A stretch of DNA of 64,000 nt, from the NCBI RefSeq assembly GCF_000703005.1, contig NZ_JNLH01000001.1, positions 337,501 to 401,500 of the forward strand, given 5' to 3'. How positions within the stretch are numbered: position 1 is the stretch's first letter; each line of letters opens with the position of its first letter. This DNA comes from Pseudobutyrivibrio ruminis HUN009. Lineage in GTDB: Bacteria > Bacillota > Clostridia > Lachnospirales > Lachnospiraceae. The position numbers and the translations under genes were made by a program. Shown one piece after another: positions 1 through 7,477 of this stretch. Under the pieces are notes generated by a model. That model ran no database searches. It saw only the letters and a program-made list of their open reading frames with translations, and had not been told where the DNA came from.

Positions 1-141
1 GCTTAAAAAGCTTGTATTGAAAGTACCGTCAATGTAACCTTCTTCATCTATATATGCCCCTGCTATTCTAACAAGGTTGCTCCTTGCTGAAGTCATTCTT
101 CTAGTAAGCTCCAGCATGTCTTCTCTATTAATCTGTCCCAT
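1..141 (-). CDS. DUF4317 family protein, N-terminal fragment
   Basis: Only the first 47 codons are in the window; the gene runs off the left edge. The translation starts MGQINREDMLELTRRM and contains an AGAYIDEEGYIDGTFNT-type stretch, which I recognise as the start of the DUF4317 family common in Clostridia. Function is unknown for the family. It lies directly downstream of the alpha/beta hydrolase on the same strand, about 32 bases away, so the two may be co-transcribed. The remaining part of the protein cannot be judged from this window. Confidence 0.75.
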   Translation of the reverse strand, partial: MGQINREDMLELTRRMTSARSNLVRIAGAYIDEEGYIDGTFNTSFLS

Positions 142-173
142 TATTATTTTTGATTATCCTCTAGAATTATCCC

Positions 174-941
174 TTAAACTGCTGCATCCATAAATTCGTC
201 TATTGCCTCAAGCACAGGCTCAGCATATTCTTTTTCTCCAAATAGCCATTGCTCATGCTGCATATCAAATTCTCGAATTTCAGGATTATGAAAATACTTC
301 TTATAGCGCTTCAGATATTTCTCTCCCATTTTGTTTGCATAAATAAAATGGGCTTTTGTGTGATCTACATTAATATCTTCTTCTAAATGCGTCAGTAAAT
401 CTGTATAGTATTCATTTTTAATCGATTCGGGATTGAATTTTGAAAAACAATTAATAAATTTCTCAGCCGTTTCATCGCTCATAAGGAAAAAACTTTTTAA
501 CTTTTCTTTAGTCTTATTTCGCTTCTTTTCTCCCTTAGTAAAGCTAGTGAGGAGCGGAACCACAAGCATCGATTGTAGCTTTGCAGCTACTTTTCCGCTC
601 TGATCAAGATCTGGACTGCCAAAAATGGCATGATTTATATGTACGTTCTTTCGCATGACAAGCTGTCCCACAAAACTAGAACCTAGTGATGAGCCGATTG
701 CTCCGTCCAGCACGCCAGCATGATGTTCTTTAATGTAGTTCTCTATTTTTTCAGTTACTGTAATCATATCTGGAAAGATGTCATCGCTTCCATCAAAACC
801 ATCATAGTTTACACATATGAGATGATATTTCTCAGAAAGACCGTCTATAACTGAGCCAAAATTCGTCTGCCAGTCACAGCATGTCCCTGGCAATAACATC
901 AATGTCTTTCCCGACATATTTCCCATTTCCTCAAATTGCAT
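174..941 (-). CDS. alpha/beta hydrolase fold protein
   Basis: A 255-residue protein with an alpha/beta hydrolase layout. An early LLPGT segment marks the oxyanion-hole region, and GSSLGSS near residue 83 is the GxSxG nucleophile elbow with serine at its centre. A late HEQWLFGE segment may provide the catalytic histidine. It is the usual length for a single-domain hydrolase with a short helical cap. No signal peptide or membrane segment is seen, so it is probably cytoplasmic. The start is supported by an AAGG sequence about 7 bases upstream. The substrate cannot be told; such proteins include esterases and lipases, and this one has no close signature of either. Confidence 0.7.
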   Translation of the reverse strand: MQFEEMGNMSGKTLMLLPGTCCDWQTNFGSVIDGLSEKYHLICVNYDGFDGSDDIFPDMITVTEKIENYIKEHHAGVLDGAIGSSLGSSFVGQLVMRKNVHINHAIFGSPDLDQSGKVAAKLQSMLVVPLLTSFTKGEKKRNKTKEKLKSFFLMSDETAEKFINCFSKFNPESIKNEYYTDLLTHLEEDINVDHTKAHFIYANKMGEKYLKRYKKYFHNPEIREFDMQHEQWLFGEKEYAEPVLEAIDEFMDAAV

Positions 942-1045
942 TACTATACCTTCTTTCTGATATTATTCACATGTTTCTTAATTCTGTATAAAATAATATC
1001 ATATTGAGTTAGTTGTTGCTAACAAGAAAAGGTTATAATAATTTA

Positions 1046-1717
1046 CTATCTTTTTATTAGATGAGTACAATAGTCAATCCCTTGTAAACCAGATAACTCA
1101 CTATATAATCTAGTAATATCTCCAAAGCCACTATCATCGATGGACGCAAGTTTCTTTTCATCGTGGCCCCATATTACATATTTGCCATACAATGAACCTT
1201 TTTTACCAATCCAATGATCTACTCTTTTCACGTCTTCTTTTATGAAATATTTCTTTTTTCCAAACCAAGTAATAAAGCAATATTCTTTTCGTGATTTAAT
1301 GATTACCAGTTTATTTCTAAAGAAATCTTGGATGTAGTAATCATATTCATTTATCCCGAAAGTTTCCTGTCTTCCCCATTTTATAAATTTATATATTCCT
1401 AGGTATTTATTAAAAAGATAAATATCCTTTTTTGCACTAGGCCAAAAAAATATAGTCATTATTAAGCCCGCTAATGCAAGGAGTGCAAATAACACTCCAA
1501 TAAATATTAATAAGAAATAGCCATCAGATATGTAGAGACATAGTGTAGATAAAGGTGTAAATATAATAAATCCAGGCAGCATCATAAAAGCAGGAATATA
1601 GGCTTCCCCCAATACTTTGGTTACAAATCTAATATATGTATTTATAAAGAAAAATACTAAAGGTATAGCAATTACAATTGTTATAATATCTGTAAATAAA
1701 TCATTTAATATACTCAT
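1046..1717 (-). CDS. membrane protein of unknown function, 223 aa
   Basis: I do not recognise this protein. It has about three hydrophobic segments in the first 95 residues (roughly 10-30, 40-62 and 68-93), followed by a soluble C-terminal half rich in Lys, Tyr and Trp. That half could be a cytoplasmic, PH-like beta domain, but this is only an impression. A GAGG sequence precedes the ATG at a suitable distance. It lies with the next upstream gene (1780-2274), another small membrane protein with a soluble C-terminal tail, in a tandem minus-strand pair, so the two may act together. Confidence 0.55.
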   Translation of the reverse strand: MSILNDLFTDIITIVIAIPLVFFFINTYIRFVTKVLGEAYIPAFMMLPGFIIFTPLSTLCLYISDGYFLLIFIGVLFALLALAGLIMTIFFWPSAKKDIYLFNKYLGIYKFIKWGRQETFGINEYDYYIQDFFRNKLVIIKSRKEYCFITWFGKKKYFIKEDVKRVDHWIGKKGSLYGKYVIWGHDEKKLASIDDSGFGDITRLYSELSGLQGIDYCTHLIKR

Positions 1718-1779
1718 ATATTTAGCCTCATTAATTTATGTTAATAGCAGCGATAGAAGCCATGTAAAAAGTTGCTCAG

Positions 1780-2274
1780 CTATGCATTAAGTTTGTATAT
1801 TAAGTCGTGAAAACCTATTTTCAAATAAAGTACACGGTCTCCTATTTCGACACAATTTCTATTTGAATTTACAAATGCAATCCCATGCTCACCCAATTCG
1901 GTTGTACAATGATATGCATAATATGTTCCATTTTTTCCACGCGTCTTAATGATATTATCACAAACACAACAGATTCCTTTAAAGCGTTTAAACACTGAGA
2001 CACCTATGTATGTAGCAATGTTAATTATTGCAATAATCAATATAAGTATCAAGGAAATAGATACAATAAAACCATCTGTATTATTTACGAAAAAAAAGAA
2101 TAAAAAAATAACAGCAACAGCAACTGCTCCATTGGCTAATAGATGAAACAGACAATGCATCTGTATTTTTTCTTTAGTGGAAGATATATCGATGTCTTTT
2201 CCATCTAAAAGTATTGCATCTTCTAGCCTCATGGCATAATATGGCTCGTTGAAAGTTTTGTTTTCGAATCTCAC
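1780..2274 (-). CDS. membrane protein of unknown function, 164 aa
   Basis: This protein has two adjacent membrane segments (about residues 48-65 and 70-95) followed by a C-terminal domain with a CCVC motif near residue 107 and an HCTTELGEHG stretch. The translation start is a GTG preceded by GGAGG 8 bases upstream, which is stronger than any internal ATG. No family is recognised. The four cysteines and histidines after the membrane segments could bind metal, but spacing does not match a known motif. It precedes the 223-residue membrane protein in the same direction. Confidence 0.55.
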   Translation of the reverse strand: MRFENKTFNEPYYAMRLEDAILLDGKDIDISSTKEKIQMHCLFHLLANGAVAVAVIFLFFFFVNNTDGFIVSISLILILIIAIINIATYIGVSVFKRFKGICCVCDNIIKTRGKNGTYYAYHCTTELGEHGIAFVNSNRNCVEIGDRVLYLKIGFHDLIYKLNA

Positions 2275-2393
2275 TTATTTTTCCTCCAAATCATTCAATC
2301 CTATAGCCTTTAAATCATAAACCGAGATTGAGCCTTCGTATTTAATTGATATTTTACCTTGTTCAATTTAGTTAATTTGATGGCTTTTCCCCT

Positions 2394-2425
2394 ATAAAAA
2401 AAGGATGCCCTTGAAAGCATCCTAT
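2394..2425 (-). terminator. Rho-independent terminator after the toxin gene
   Basis: A 7-bp stem AGGATGC/GCATCCT with an 8-base loop is followed, in the minus direction, by an uninterrupted run of T. It begins right after the stop codon of the YoeB-like toxin and closes the two-gene toxin-antitoxin operon. Confidence 0.85.
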
Positions 2426-2426
2426 A

Positions 2427-2684
2427 TTATTCGTAATGTCCTTTACATGAAAGAATTCTTATGTTTCCATCTTCAAAATCATAAACTAAGCGATCCACAT
2501 CATTAATTCTTCGGCTCCAAAAGCCACTAAGATTTTCCTTTAGGGGTTCAGGCTTTCCAATGCCGTTATATGGATCACGTTGAGCATCCTTTATTAATGC
2601 ATTTATTCTTTTTAATGTCTTTTTATCCTGTGTTTGCCAATAGAGATAATCATCCCAACCACGATCTTCCCAAAGAAGCCCCAT
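2427..2684 (-). CDS. yoeB: YoeB-family mRNA interferase toxin
   Basis: An 85-residue Txe/YoeB-type toxin of the ParE/RelE fold. Known members are ribosome-dependent endonucleases that cut mRNA at the A site. The sequence shows the family pattern: WEDRGWDDYLYWQ at the N-terminus, an N-x-L-I-K-D helix, the PLKENLSGFWSRRI stretch carrying the conserved glutamate and arginines, and a C-terminal ILSCKGHYE containing the His-Tyr pair used in catalysis. Length is normal for the family. Its ATG overlaps the stop codon of the antitoxin by one base (TAATG), so the two are translationally coupled. Confidence 0.9.
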   Translation of the reverse strand: MGLLWEDRGWDDYLYWQTQDKKTLKRINALIKDAQRDPYNGIGKPEPLKENLSGFWSRRINDVDRLVYDFEDGNIRILSCKGHYE

Positions 2685-2953
2685 TATTCTTCATCCTCCA
2701 GTAAATCGTGTTGTTCAAAATGAGCCTTTCCAGTTTTAATATCGTTGGCAATTCCTTCAAGATATTTTATATTGGCCTCTGAATAAAAAGGATCTACAGA
2801 GACTTCAAATGGTATTTTGTGTTCTCTAGTCATTTTCTTTGCAAAAATTGTAAAAGCAGTAGTCATAGACATACCAAGTTCATCACAAAGAGCTTCCATA
2901 CTCTTCTTTAAATCTGCATCCATTCTAAAATTAACATTTACTGCATTAGCCAT
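2684..2953 (-). CDS. dinJ: RelB/DinJ-family antitoxin
   Basis: An 89-residue antitoxin placed before the toxin, as usual. The N-terminal part (NVNFRMDADLKKSMEALCDELGMSMTTAF, given here as a pattern over residues 6-34) is the RelB/DinJ ribbon-helix-helix DNA-binding domain. The acidic C-terminus ending LLEDEE would wrap the toxin. DinJ-like antitoxins are more often paired with YafQ, so a YoeB-like partner is a mixed pair. A GGAGGG sequence supports the start. The operon is probably autoregulated through the palindrome upstream. Confidence 0.88.
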   Translation of the reverse strand: MANAVNVNFRMDADLKKSMEALCDELGMSMTTAFTIFAKKMTREHKIPFEVSVDPFYSEANIKYLEGIANDIKTGKAHFEQHDLLEDEE

Positions 2954-2986
2954 AATATATCCCTCCGTAGTAAAAGTTTTCTTACT

Positions 2987-3017
2987 ATGATTATATCATG
3001 ACATAAAAAAAATGCAA
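2987..3017 (-). promoter_or_regulatory. promoter with overlapping palindrome, toxin-antitoxin operon
   Basis: In the minus direction TTGCAT (3017-3012) and TATAAT (2995-2990) are separated by 16 bases, a good sigma-70 type promoter. The 13-base near-perfect palindrome ATGATTATATCAT (2987-2999) covers the -10 box, the expected place for an autoregulatory antitoxin operator. Inferred from sequence only. Confidence 0.65.
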
Positions 3018-3069
3018 GAGACGTCATTACAATGTAATGATAATTTTAAGTAGAATGAATAAGATTATT

Positions 3070-3546
3070 TTAAGATTCATTCACTAGTTTACCAGTTATG
3101 TGCTCTGGTATAAGCTCAAGACATTGTACATTACGAAATGAGTTTTGAATTTCCTGCTTTAGATATTCGTCATCATCAGTAAATTTTTTGGTCAATTCAG
3201 AGCAGATTTTTAGAGCTGTAGCTTCATCCTCCACCAAATGGATTCTTCCAAAAGTAATTACACTTGTAATGTTAAGAGCCCAATCCCCTTCTTTGCGATA
3301 ACCATCGTTATATACACAGAAACTTGCTTTATCACATGATTTTATTGCATCAATTTTGTGTCCTGCTTTTGCCCCGTGGAAATATATTTTTCCATCGTCT
3401 TCACAATAATAATGGTTAATAGGCAAACCATATGGATAACCATCATCTCCAATTACAGAAAGTACACCACGTTTGGTTGTCTTTAATATCTCGATACATT
3501 CCTCATCTGATACCTGTTGCTTAAATCTTCTCATTTTTCTAAACAT
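3070..3546 (-). CDS. pyridoxamine 5'-phosphate oxidase-like flavin-binding protein
   Basis: A 158-residue split-barrel flavoprotein of the NimA/PNPOx-like type. It contains the typical order: an N-terminal helix with EECIEIL, then GVLSVIGDDGYPYGLPINHYY, then KIYFHGAKAGHKIDAI, each a hallmark of the FMN-binding family. Members reduce nitro compounds or bind flavin; the native reaction here is unknown. It starts 13 bases after the SMR exporter stops, so both are likely on one transcript, suggesting a joint detoxification role. No membrane or signal sequence is present. Confidence 0.8.
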   Translation of the reverse strand: MFRKMRRFKQQVSDEECIEILKTTKRGVLSVIGDDGYPYGLPINHYYCEDDGKIYFHGAKAGHKIDAIKSCDKASFCVYNDGYRKEGDWALNITSVITFGRIHLVEDEATALKICSELTKKFTDDDEYLKQEIQNSFRNVQCLELIPEHITGKLVNES

Positions 3547-3559
3547 AATTAACGCCTCT

Positions 3560-3877
3560 CTATTTTGATAATATTTTTAATCCAGCTATTCCAATTATTA
3601 TAAGAATAACGCAAATCACCTGCGGAATTGACATTTTTTCTTGGAATAGAACCACTCCTAAAAGAGTCGTTCCAAGGATTCCCATTCCAGTCCACATGGC
3701 ATAAGCAGTGCCTAAAGGCAGTTGTTTTAATGCAATAGCTAGAAAGACTGCACTAGCTATATACCCTACTCCAGTAATAATGGATGGAATAAGAACTGTA
3801 AATCCGTTTGACATCTTCATTGCAACAGCCCAAGTGATTTCAAGCGCTCCTGCAATTAATAAAATAATCCACTTCAT
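3560..3877 (-). CDS. SMR-family small multidrug/guanidinium exporter
   Basis: A 105-residue, four-helix small multidrug resistance transporter. The first helix carries the essential glutamate in AGALEITWAVAMK, and LPLGTAYAMWTGMG in helix 3 resembles the SugE/Gdx (guanidinium exporter) subgroup more than EmrE. The start is placed at the second ATG because GGAGG lies 5 bases before it; the first ATG is part of that ribosome binding site. SMR proteins work as antiparallel dimers and exchange protons for cationic substrate. The gene is preceded by three short overlapping ORFs and followed by a flavin protein. Confidence 0.88.
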   Translation of the reverse strand: MKWIILLIAGALEITWAVAMKMSNGFTVLIPSIITGVGYIASAVFLAIALKQLPLGTAYAMWTGMGILGTTLLGVVLFQEKMSIPQVICVILIIIGIAGLKILSK

Positions 3878-3954
3878 AAAAGCCTCCATATAACAAAAAT
3901 CGCCACCCCCTCACCTGCTAAGACCTAACGGCAAAGGAATGACGTGAATCCCAT
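3874..3954 (-). other. leader region with two very short coupled ORFs before the SMR gene
   Basis: The 39-residue ORF ends in TAATG, whose ATG opens a 9-codon frame (3954-3925, MGFTSFLCR). A GTG preceded by GAGGGGG opens a 10-codon frame (3906-3874, read as MAIFVIWRLL) whose stop overlaps the SMR start codon. The RNA can also form small hairpins (GGGAT/ATTCC at 3951-3935; CTTA/TGAG around 3923-3911). This may be a translation-coupled leader or a structured regulatory RNA. I do not recognise a known guanidine riboswitch class. Confidence 0.4.
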
Positions 3955-4073
3955 TACTCGGTAGCAATAGGCGTCTGTATTATTTCATTGATGTGATGAT
4001 AACTCAATTCAGCTAGGTTAGTCAATAACTGACACAGCTTTTCGCTTCTGACTTTTTCATTTTCTAAAACCAT
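3954..4073 (-). CDS. small protein, 39 aa, upstream of the SMR exporter
   Basis: A short frame with an AAGGAG ribosome binding site 10 bases before its ATG. The peptide begins MVLENEKVRSEKLCQLL and ends TPIATE; it is predicted helical and polar, with no membrane segment. It sits between the EamA-like gene and the SMR exporter on the same strand. I do not recognise a family. Its good ribosome binding site and stop overlap with the next mini-ORF suggest it is translated, but codon evidence on so short a frame is weak. Confidence 0.5.
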   Translation of the reverse strand: MVLENEKVRSEKLCQLLTNLAELSYHHINEIIQTPIATE

Positions 4074-4117
4074 TAATATCGTTCTCCTTGTTATAAAGCA
4101 TAGCAATATTAATATCC

Positions 4118-4531
4118 TTAAAGTACCAACAATAAGGTTCCAGCACCAATTAGTGCGCATCCTGCAAGTGATTTTATAGTAAAGTCTTCATGTAAAAATA
4201 CAAAAGCTAAAACTAGAGTGATAACAACACTTAGCTTATCAATCGGAACAACTTTAGATGCATCACCAAGCTGTAAGGCCTTGTAGTAGCATAACCAGGA
4301 TGCACCTGTGGCCAAGCCTGATAATATTAGGAAAATCCAGCTCTTTTTGCTTATAGCAAATACGCCACTTTGAGTATTTGTGATAAACACCATTATCCAG
4401 GCCATACCTACTACAACTACAGTACGAATAGCTGTAGCTAAGTTTGAGTTTACTCCTTCAATACCAATCTTTGCTAAGATTGAAGTTAAGGCAGCAAATA
4501 TAGCTGATAATAAAGCAAATACAAACCACAT
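4118..4531 (-). CDS. EamA-domain (DMT) half-transporter
   Basis: A 137-residue protein with about five hydrophobic helices and one EamA repeat, beginning MWFVFALLSAIFAALTS. Most DMT transporters have two such repeats in about 300 residues, while this length matches single-repeat members that probably dimerise. The LQLGDASKVVPIDKLSVV stretch is typical of the subgroup. GGAGG lies before the ATG. Substrate unknown; neighbours (SMR exporter, flavin protein) suggest efflux of small organic compounds, but this is inference. Confidence 0.8.
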   Translation of the reverse strand: MWFVFALLSAIFAALTSILAKIGIEGVNSNLATAIRTVVVVGMAWIMVFITNTQSGVFAISKKSWIFLILSGLATGASWLCYYKALQLGDASKVVPIDKLSVVITLVLAFVFLHEDFTIKSLAGCALIGAGTLLLVL

Positions 4532-4555
4532 AATAGTCCTCCCTCAATTTTATTA

Positions 4556-5014
4556 CTATAAACCTAACTCTTTACAAAGGTTTTCGTATCTCTTCTGCTC
4601 TTTTTCCTTGATAGGCTTAGATGAATCTTTAAAGCAATGATCGATTACATCAGCATCTTTTAGTAGTTCATCCATAGGCGAATCAATTACTAGTTTGTCA
4701 TCATGATGATATATTGCAGAGCAGATAATATCAGTTTCTGCTGAAGTAGTTATGGCCAAATCATCAAGAATCTTTCTGGCCAAATCAGCCCCTAAATGAG
4801 CATGATCATCGTAAGAACCACTTTTATATGCATACATATCATGAAGCATTGCTGCCATAGCTGCAAGCTCTTCATTAAGCCCACGTTTCTTGGCAAGAAT
4901 AGTGGCTGCAAGAGATACACCGTAAAGATGTGCTGTAGCACTGGTGCGCTTCTCTTCTTCCAAAAGATTTAATTCTTTATCTACGTATTCACGAAGTGTT
5001 TTTAATCTGCTCAT
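4556..5014 (-). CDS. HD-domain phosphohydrolase-like protein
   Basis: A 152-residue HD-superfamily protein. The metal ligands appear in order: a histidine in TAHLYGV (about residue 29), the HD pair in AMLHDMYAY (about 59-60), IYHHDDK later (about 103), and DADVIDH. Members hydrolyse nucleotides or phosphate esters; the substrate here is unknown. Length fits a minimal stand-alone HD domain. The GGGGAGG ribosome binding site overlaps the end of the upstream DUF3006-like gene, so the two are probably co-transcribed. Confidence 0.82.
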   Translation of the reverse strand: MSRLKTLREYVDKELNLLEEEKRTSATAHLYGVSLAATILAKKRGLNEELAAMAAMLHDMYAYKSGSYDDHAHLGADLARKILDDLAITTSAETDIICSAIYHHDDKLVIDSPMDELLKDADVIDHCFKDSSKPIKEKEQKRYENLCKELGL

Positions 5015-5027
5015 TTGCTATCCTCCC

Positions 5028-5198
5028 CTAGATTAGAAAATATTGCATCAGTTCATATTTTAAATTACTACCCTCTTCTATATCTGCAGGGAGTAAGGCA
5101 CGCGCTACTAATTTAAGCTCATCTGATTCAATATCAGTTCTCTTTAAATTAGCGTAATCGCCATCAATGCTTTCTACAACGTAATACCAAGTCTCCAT
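5028..5198 (-). CDS. DUF3006-like small protein, 56 aa
   Basis: A short frame from ATG at 5198 to TAG at 5028. The peptide begins METWYYVVESIDGDYANLKR and contains VARALLPADIEEGSNLKYEL, which follows the DUF3006 pattern (a beta strand, then IDGDYA, then LLP...GD/S). DUF3006 proteins are small beta-rich proteins of unknown role. It sits tightly between the DUF4186 gene (17 bases upstream) and the HD gene (14 bases downstream). A weak GGAGGG (GGGAGGGTATATGG region) lies before the start. Confidence 0.7.
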   Translation of the reverse strand: METWYYVVESIDGDYANLKRTDIESDELKLVARALLPADIEEGSNLKYELMQYFLI

Positions 5199-5214
5199 TC
5201 CATATACCCTCCCA

Positions 5215-5595
5215 TTATCTTGTACGTTTATTCTCTTCTAATTCTTTCTCAATCCATGTCATGATTACATCCACTAAATATTCTTGCTGAATCTGACTAA
5301 GCTCTTTACCAGGCGCTATCTTGTGCCACTTTCTAATGCACTCTCTACAACAGGTAGCTGTTGCATGCTGAGCAATGAATACAGGATGGCCCTTTGTAGG
5401 AGTCTGCTTGCCATCATTAGGGATAACAGCAGGAGCTTCTCTTTTAGCAATGAAATCTGCAGCGTGAGCTCTTATAGTATCTAGCCCTTTCTCATGTATA
5501 TAGTCTATATCTTTTTGCTTTAATTTAAAACTTGTTCTAAATTTAGAATTGCCCAGCCGCGTAAACAGCTGAGCAAACCATTCTTCTCTATTCAT
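5215..5595 (-). CDS. DUF4186 family protein
   Basis: A 126-residue protein with the DUF4186 signature: SKFRTSFKLKQKDIDYI, then KGLDTIRAHAADFIAKR, then PNDGKQTPTKGHPVFIAQHA followed by a TCCRECIRKWH segment. The His and three Cys residues in the last part suggest a metal site, though function is unknown. Length is as expected. Its ATG overlaps the stop of the MIF-like gene by one base (TAATG), showing translational coupling and a shared operon. Confidence 0.85.
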   Translation of the reverse strand: MNREEWFAQLFTRLGNSKFRTSFKLKQKDIDYIHEKGLDTIRAHAADFIAKREAPAVIPNDGKQTPTKGHPVFIAQHATATCCRECIRKWHKIAPGKELSQIQQEYLVDVIMTWIEKELEENKRTR

Positions 5596-5936
5596 TAAAA
5601 GTTACTTCCATTCCAACCCCAGTCATTTACAGGGTGATAAGTTACATATACGGCATTACCTGGAATACCAAGCTTTTCCTCAAACAAATTACAGATTTGG
5701 CCAGTGAGCCTATCGTATGATTCTGCAGGAGCATTTCCGTATAGACTTACAGAAACATAAGCTCCTTTATCAAGCTTCTTTCCACCAAGCCATAAGTCAT
5801 AGGCATCTTCGATTCCTACCATTAGATAGGTTTCGCTTTTACCTAAAGTAGTTATGAGCTTTCCTAATTCTGATTTGATTTCTTCCTTTAATTCGGAAGT
5901 AACTGGTACTGTTATTTTTGAATCAATAAATGGCAT
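5595..5936 (-). CDS. MIF/phenylpyruvate tautomerase-like protein
   Basis: A 113-residue protein of the tautomerase superfamily, MIF type. It begins MPFIDSK, leaving the catalytic Pro-2 at the N-terminus after methionine removal, and ends with YVTYHPVNDWGWNGSNF-type sequence usual for the C-terminus of this family. Known members form trimers and tautomerise phenylpyruvate or dopachrome in vitro; the physiological role in bacteria is not settled. An AGGAG site precedes the ATG. It is coupled to the DUF4186 gene downstream. Confidence 0.85.
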   Translation of the reverse strand: MPFIDSKITVPVTSELKEEIKSELGKLITTLGKSETYLMVGIEDAYDLWLGGKKLDKGAYVSVSLYGNAPAESYDRLTGQICNLFEEKLGIPGNAVYVTYHPVNDWGWNGSNF

Positions 5937-5966
5937 GACAATAATCTCCTATCTTGTGTTGTTAAT

Positions 5967-6491
5967 CTATATATAGTATACATAATTATCTTTTCTAGGA
6001 GCAGCTGGTTTCGCTGGCTCTTCAGCATAGCCAAGTGCACAGTGTCCGATTCCCTCAAAATCTCCTTCAATGCCTAATTTCTTAAGAATGTTTTTTCCAA
6101 AATCAGATTCAAATTCTTCTTTGGCTCTATGAATCCAGATACTACCAATTCCTAAACTTTCAGCTGCATTCATAAGATTTCCCATTACAAGAGAACCGTC
6201 GTATACATGAGTAACAACATCTTTATCAGCTAAAACAATTAAGATAACAGGTGCTCCATAGAATGGGTCAAATCCCTCAGGCGCGCCAGCAATTTTAGCA
6301 TTTTCTTTAGAGAGTTCATCTCTAAGTGTTTTGTCTTTAACTGCAATAATAATTGGGCTTTGTTTTCCCATACCTGTGGCCGCATATGTTCCAGCTTTAA
6401 TTATTGCATCTAAATCCTCTTCTGCAATTGCGTCCGATTTAAATTTTCTACAGCTGCGTCGACTTTCAAGTACCTTTAATGTTTCGTTCAT
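5967..6491 (-). CDS. nitroreductase-family FMN oxidoreductase
   Basis: A 174-residue nitroreductase-family protein. The N-terminal ESRRSCRKFKSDAI is the FMN phosphate-binding arginine motif, GSLVMGNLMNAAESLGIGSIWIHRA is the central family block (residues about 99-123), and the C-terminus carries GHCALGYAEE, typical of these enzymes. They reduce nitro groups, flavins or quinones using NAD(P)H as homodimers. The GGGGG sequence upstream supports the ATG. The natural substrate is unknown. It heads a run of small oxidoreductase and DUF genes. Confidence 0.88.
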   Translation of the reverse strand: MNETLKVLESRRSCRKFKSDAIAEEDLDAIIKAGTYAATGMGKQSPIIIAVKDKTLRDELSKENAKIAGAPEGFDPFYGAPVILIVLADKDVVTHVYDGSLVMGNLMNAAESLGIGSIWIHRAKEEFESDFGKNILKKLGIEGDFEGIGHCALGYAEEPAKPAAPRKDNYVYYI

Positions 6492-6523
6492 TGTAATAAT
6501 CCCCCTTTATTCCTTAGAAATAA

Positions 6524-6826
6524 TTATTCCTCGATATTATCAAATATTCCAGCCTGTCTATAATTATTCCAAGCTGCATTATAGCTTTCTGCAGCCTTTT
6601 TATCCATGATTTGCTTTCTATCACTTAATATAGCAAGCATCTCATCCGCAATTTCTACTTCTGGCAGATGGTCATAGTGAGCAAGATATCCTAGCATTCG
6701 CCCAGCTGTAAAATCGGTATTTAAATTATCTGTTATCAACGTTGCAAACTGGTGCCCATAGCCATCCTGAACTAGCGTATTATAAAGTTCTATACTAAGT
6801 GGTGATTTATTTCTCATATCTAACAT
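6524..6826 (-). CDS. conserved hypothetical protein, 100 aa
   Basis: I do not recognise this protein. It is an all-helical, soluble 100-residue protein with the sequence NKSPLSIELYNTLVQDGYG near the start and AAESYNAAWNNYRQAGIFD near the end. It starts 4 bases after the stop codon of the acetyltransferase, so they are very likely co-transcribed. The ribosome binding site is weak and an alternative start at the Met in MRNKS, three codons later, is possible. Confidence 0.6.
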   Translation of the reverse strand: MLDMRNKSPLSIELYNTLVQDGYGHQFATLITDNLNTDFTAGRMLGYLAHYDHLPEVEIADEMLAILSDRKQIMDKKAAESYNAAWNNYRQAGIFDNIEE

Positions 6827-6830
6827 TTCT

Positions 6831-7409
6831 TTAATTTAGCCTCTTTATGTTTTTTATAAATTTATCTGTCGGTAAAAAACTCTTATAGAATTTCTCATAT
6901 AAATTCCAAGCCTCATCCTGATTTTGACAAAGCTTATTTCCAGCCTCTAGGACAATGTAATTTACTCCAAAGCACTCTACTCTTAATCCTGTATCACTAC
7001 AGTTATTGCGAAGGTAAAAATTCAAACGTCTAGTCTGAAGCTGCTTTTGAGATTCATCTTTTGTATAAGTAGGATCTTCCACTTCTCCTATGATTCTGTC
7101 TGCTTTTTCAAGATATTCGTCTATAAGACTAAGAAGTTTGGCTCCTATACCTTTATTTCGTAATTCTGGGAAAATAGCTATGTAATCTATAAGATAGCTA
7201 TTATCAAATCTTACTAAAAAAGTGTAACCTACTATTTTTTTCTTTTCAAAAAGGCCAAGACATTCATAAAATCCTTCTTCAACAGATTTAAGAATCATCT
7301 TTAATGGTTTCAGCTCATCTTTAGGAAAGTCTATAACCATATGCTCTTCATAGAGCTTTGAAATTTGTTTTTCATTTAACTGCTGTAGATTCATTTCCAC
7401 CTGCTCCAT
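6831..7409 (-). CDS. GNAT-family N-acetyltransferase
   Basis: A 192-residue GNAT protein. The acetyl-CoA pyrophosphate-binding loop is visible in FPELRNKGIGAKLLSLI (about residues 80-96, the Q/RxxGxG/A motif), preceded by LIDYIAIF, the usual beta-4 strand. The last third, with LRNNCSDTGLRVECFGVNY, carries the C-terminal strands. Substrate unknown. A second Met at residue 6 is closer to a GGTGG sequence and may be the real start. It overlaps no neighbour but is 4 bases from the next gene. Confidence 0.82.
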   Translation of the reverse strand: MEQVEMNLQQLNEKQISKLYEEHMVIDFPKDELKPLKMILKSVEEGFYECLGLFEKKKIVGYTFLVRFDNSYLIDYIAIFPELRNKGIGAKLLSLIDEYLEKADRIIGEVEDPTYTKDESQKQLQTRRLNFYLRNNCSDTGLRVECFGVNYIVLEAGNKLCQNQDEAWNLYEKFYKSFLPTDKFIKNIKRLN

Positions 7410-7427
7410 AATATGACATTGATATCA

Positions 7428-7452
7428 AAGGCGAGGGAAACCCTCGCCTTTA
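7428..7452 (-). terminator. terminator after lactate dehydrogenase
   Basis: A near-perfect GC-rich stem AAAGGCGAGG/CCTCGCCTTT with a very short loop lies 26 bases beyond the ldh stop. The T run is short in the minus direction (TTT then GAT), so termination may be partial. Confidence 0.65.
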
Positions 7453-7477
7453 TTAATTATATAGTTATCACATTATT

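Noticed and set aside
3890..3960. Guanidine riboswitch (ykkC type) before the SMR gene
   Set aside because: The SugE-like gene makes it likely in principle, but the conserved ykkC helices and the paired ACGR loops of class II are not seen; reported only as an unassigned leader.
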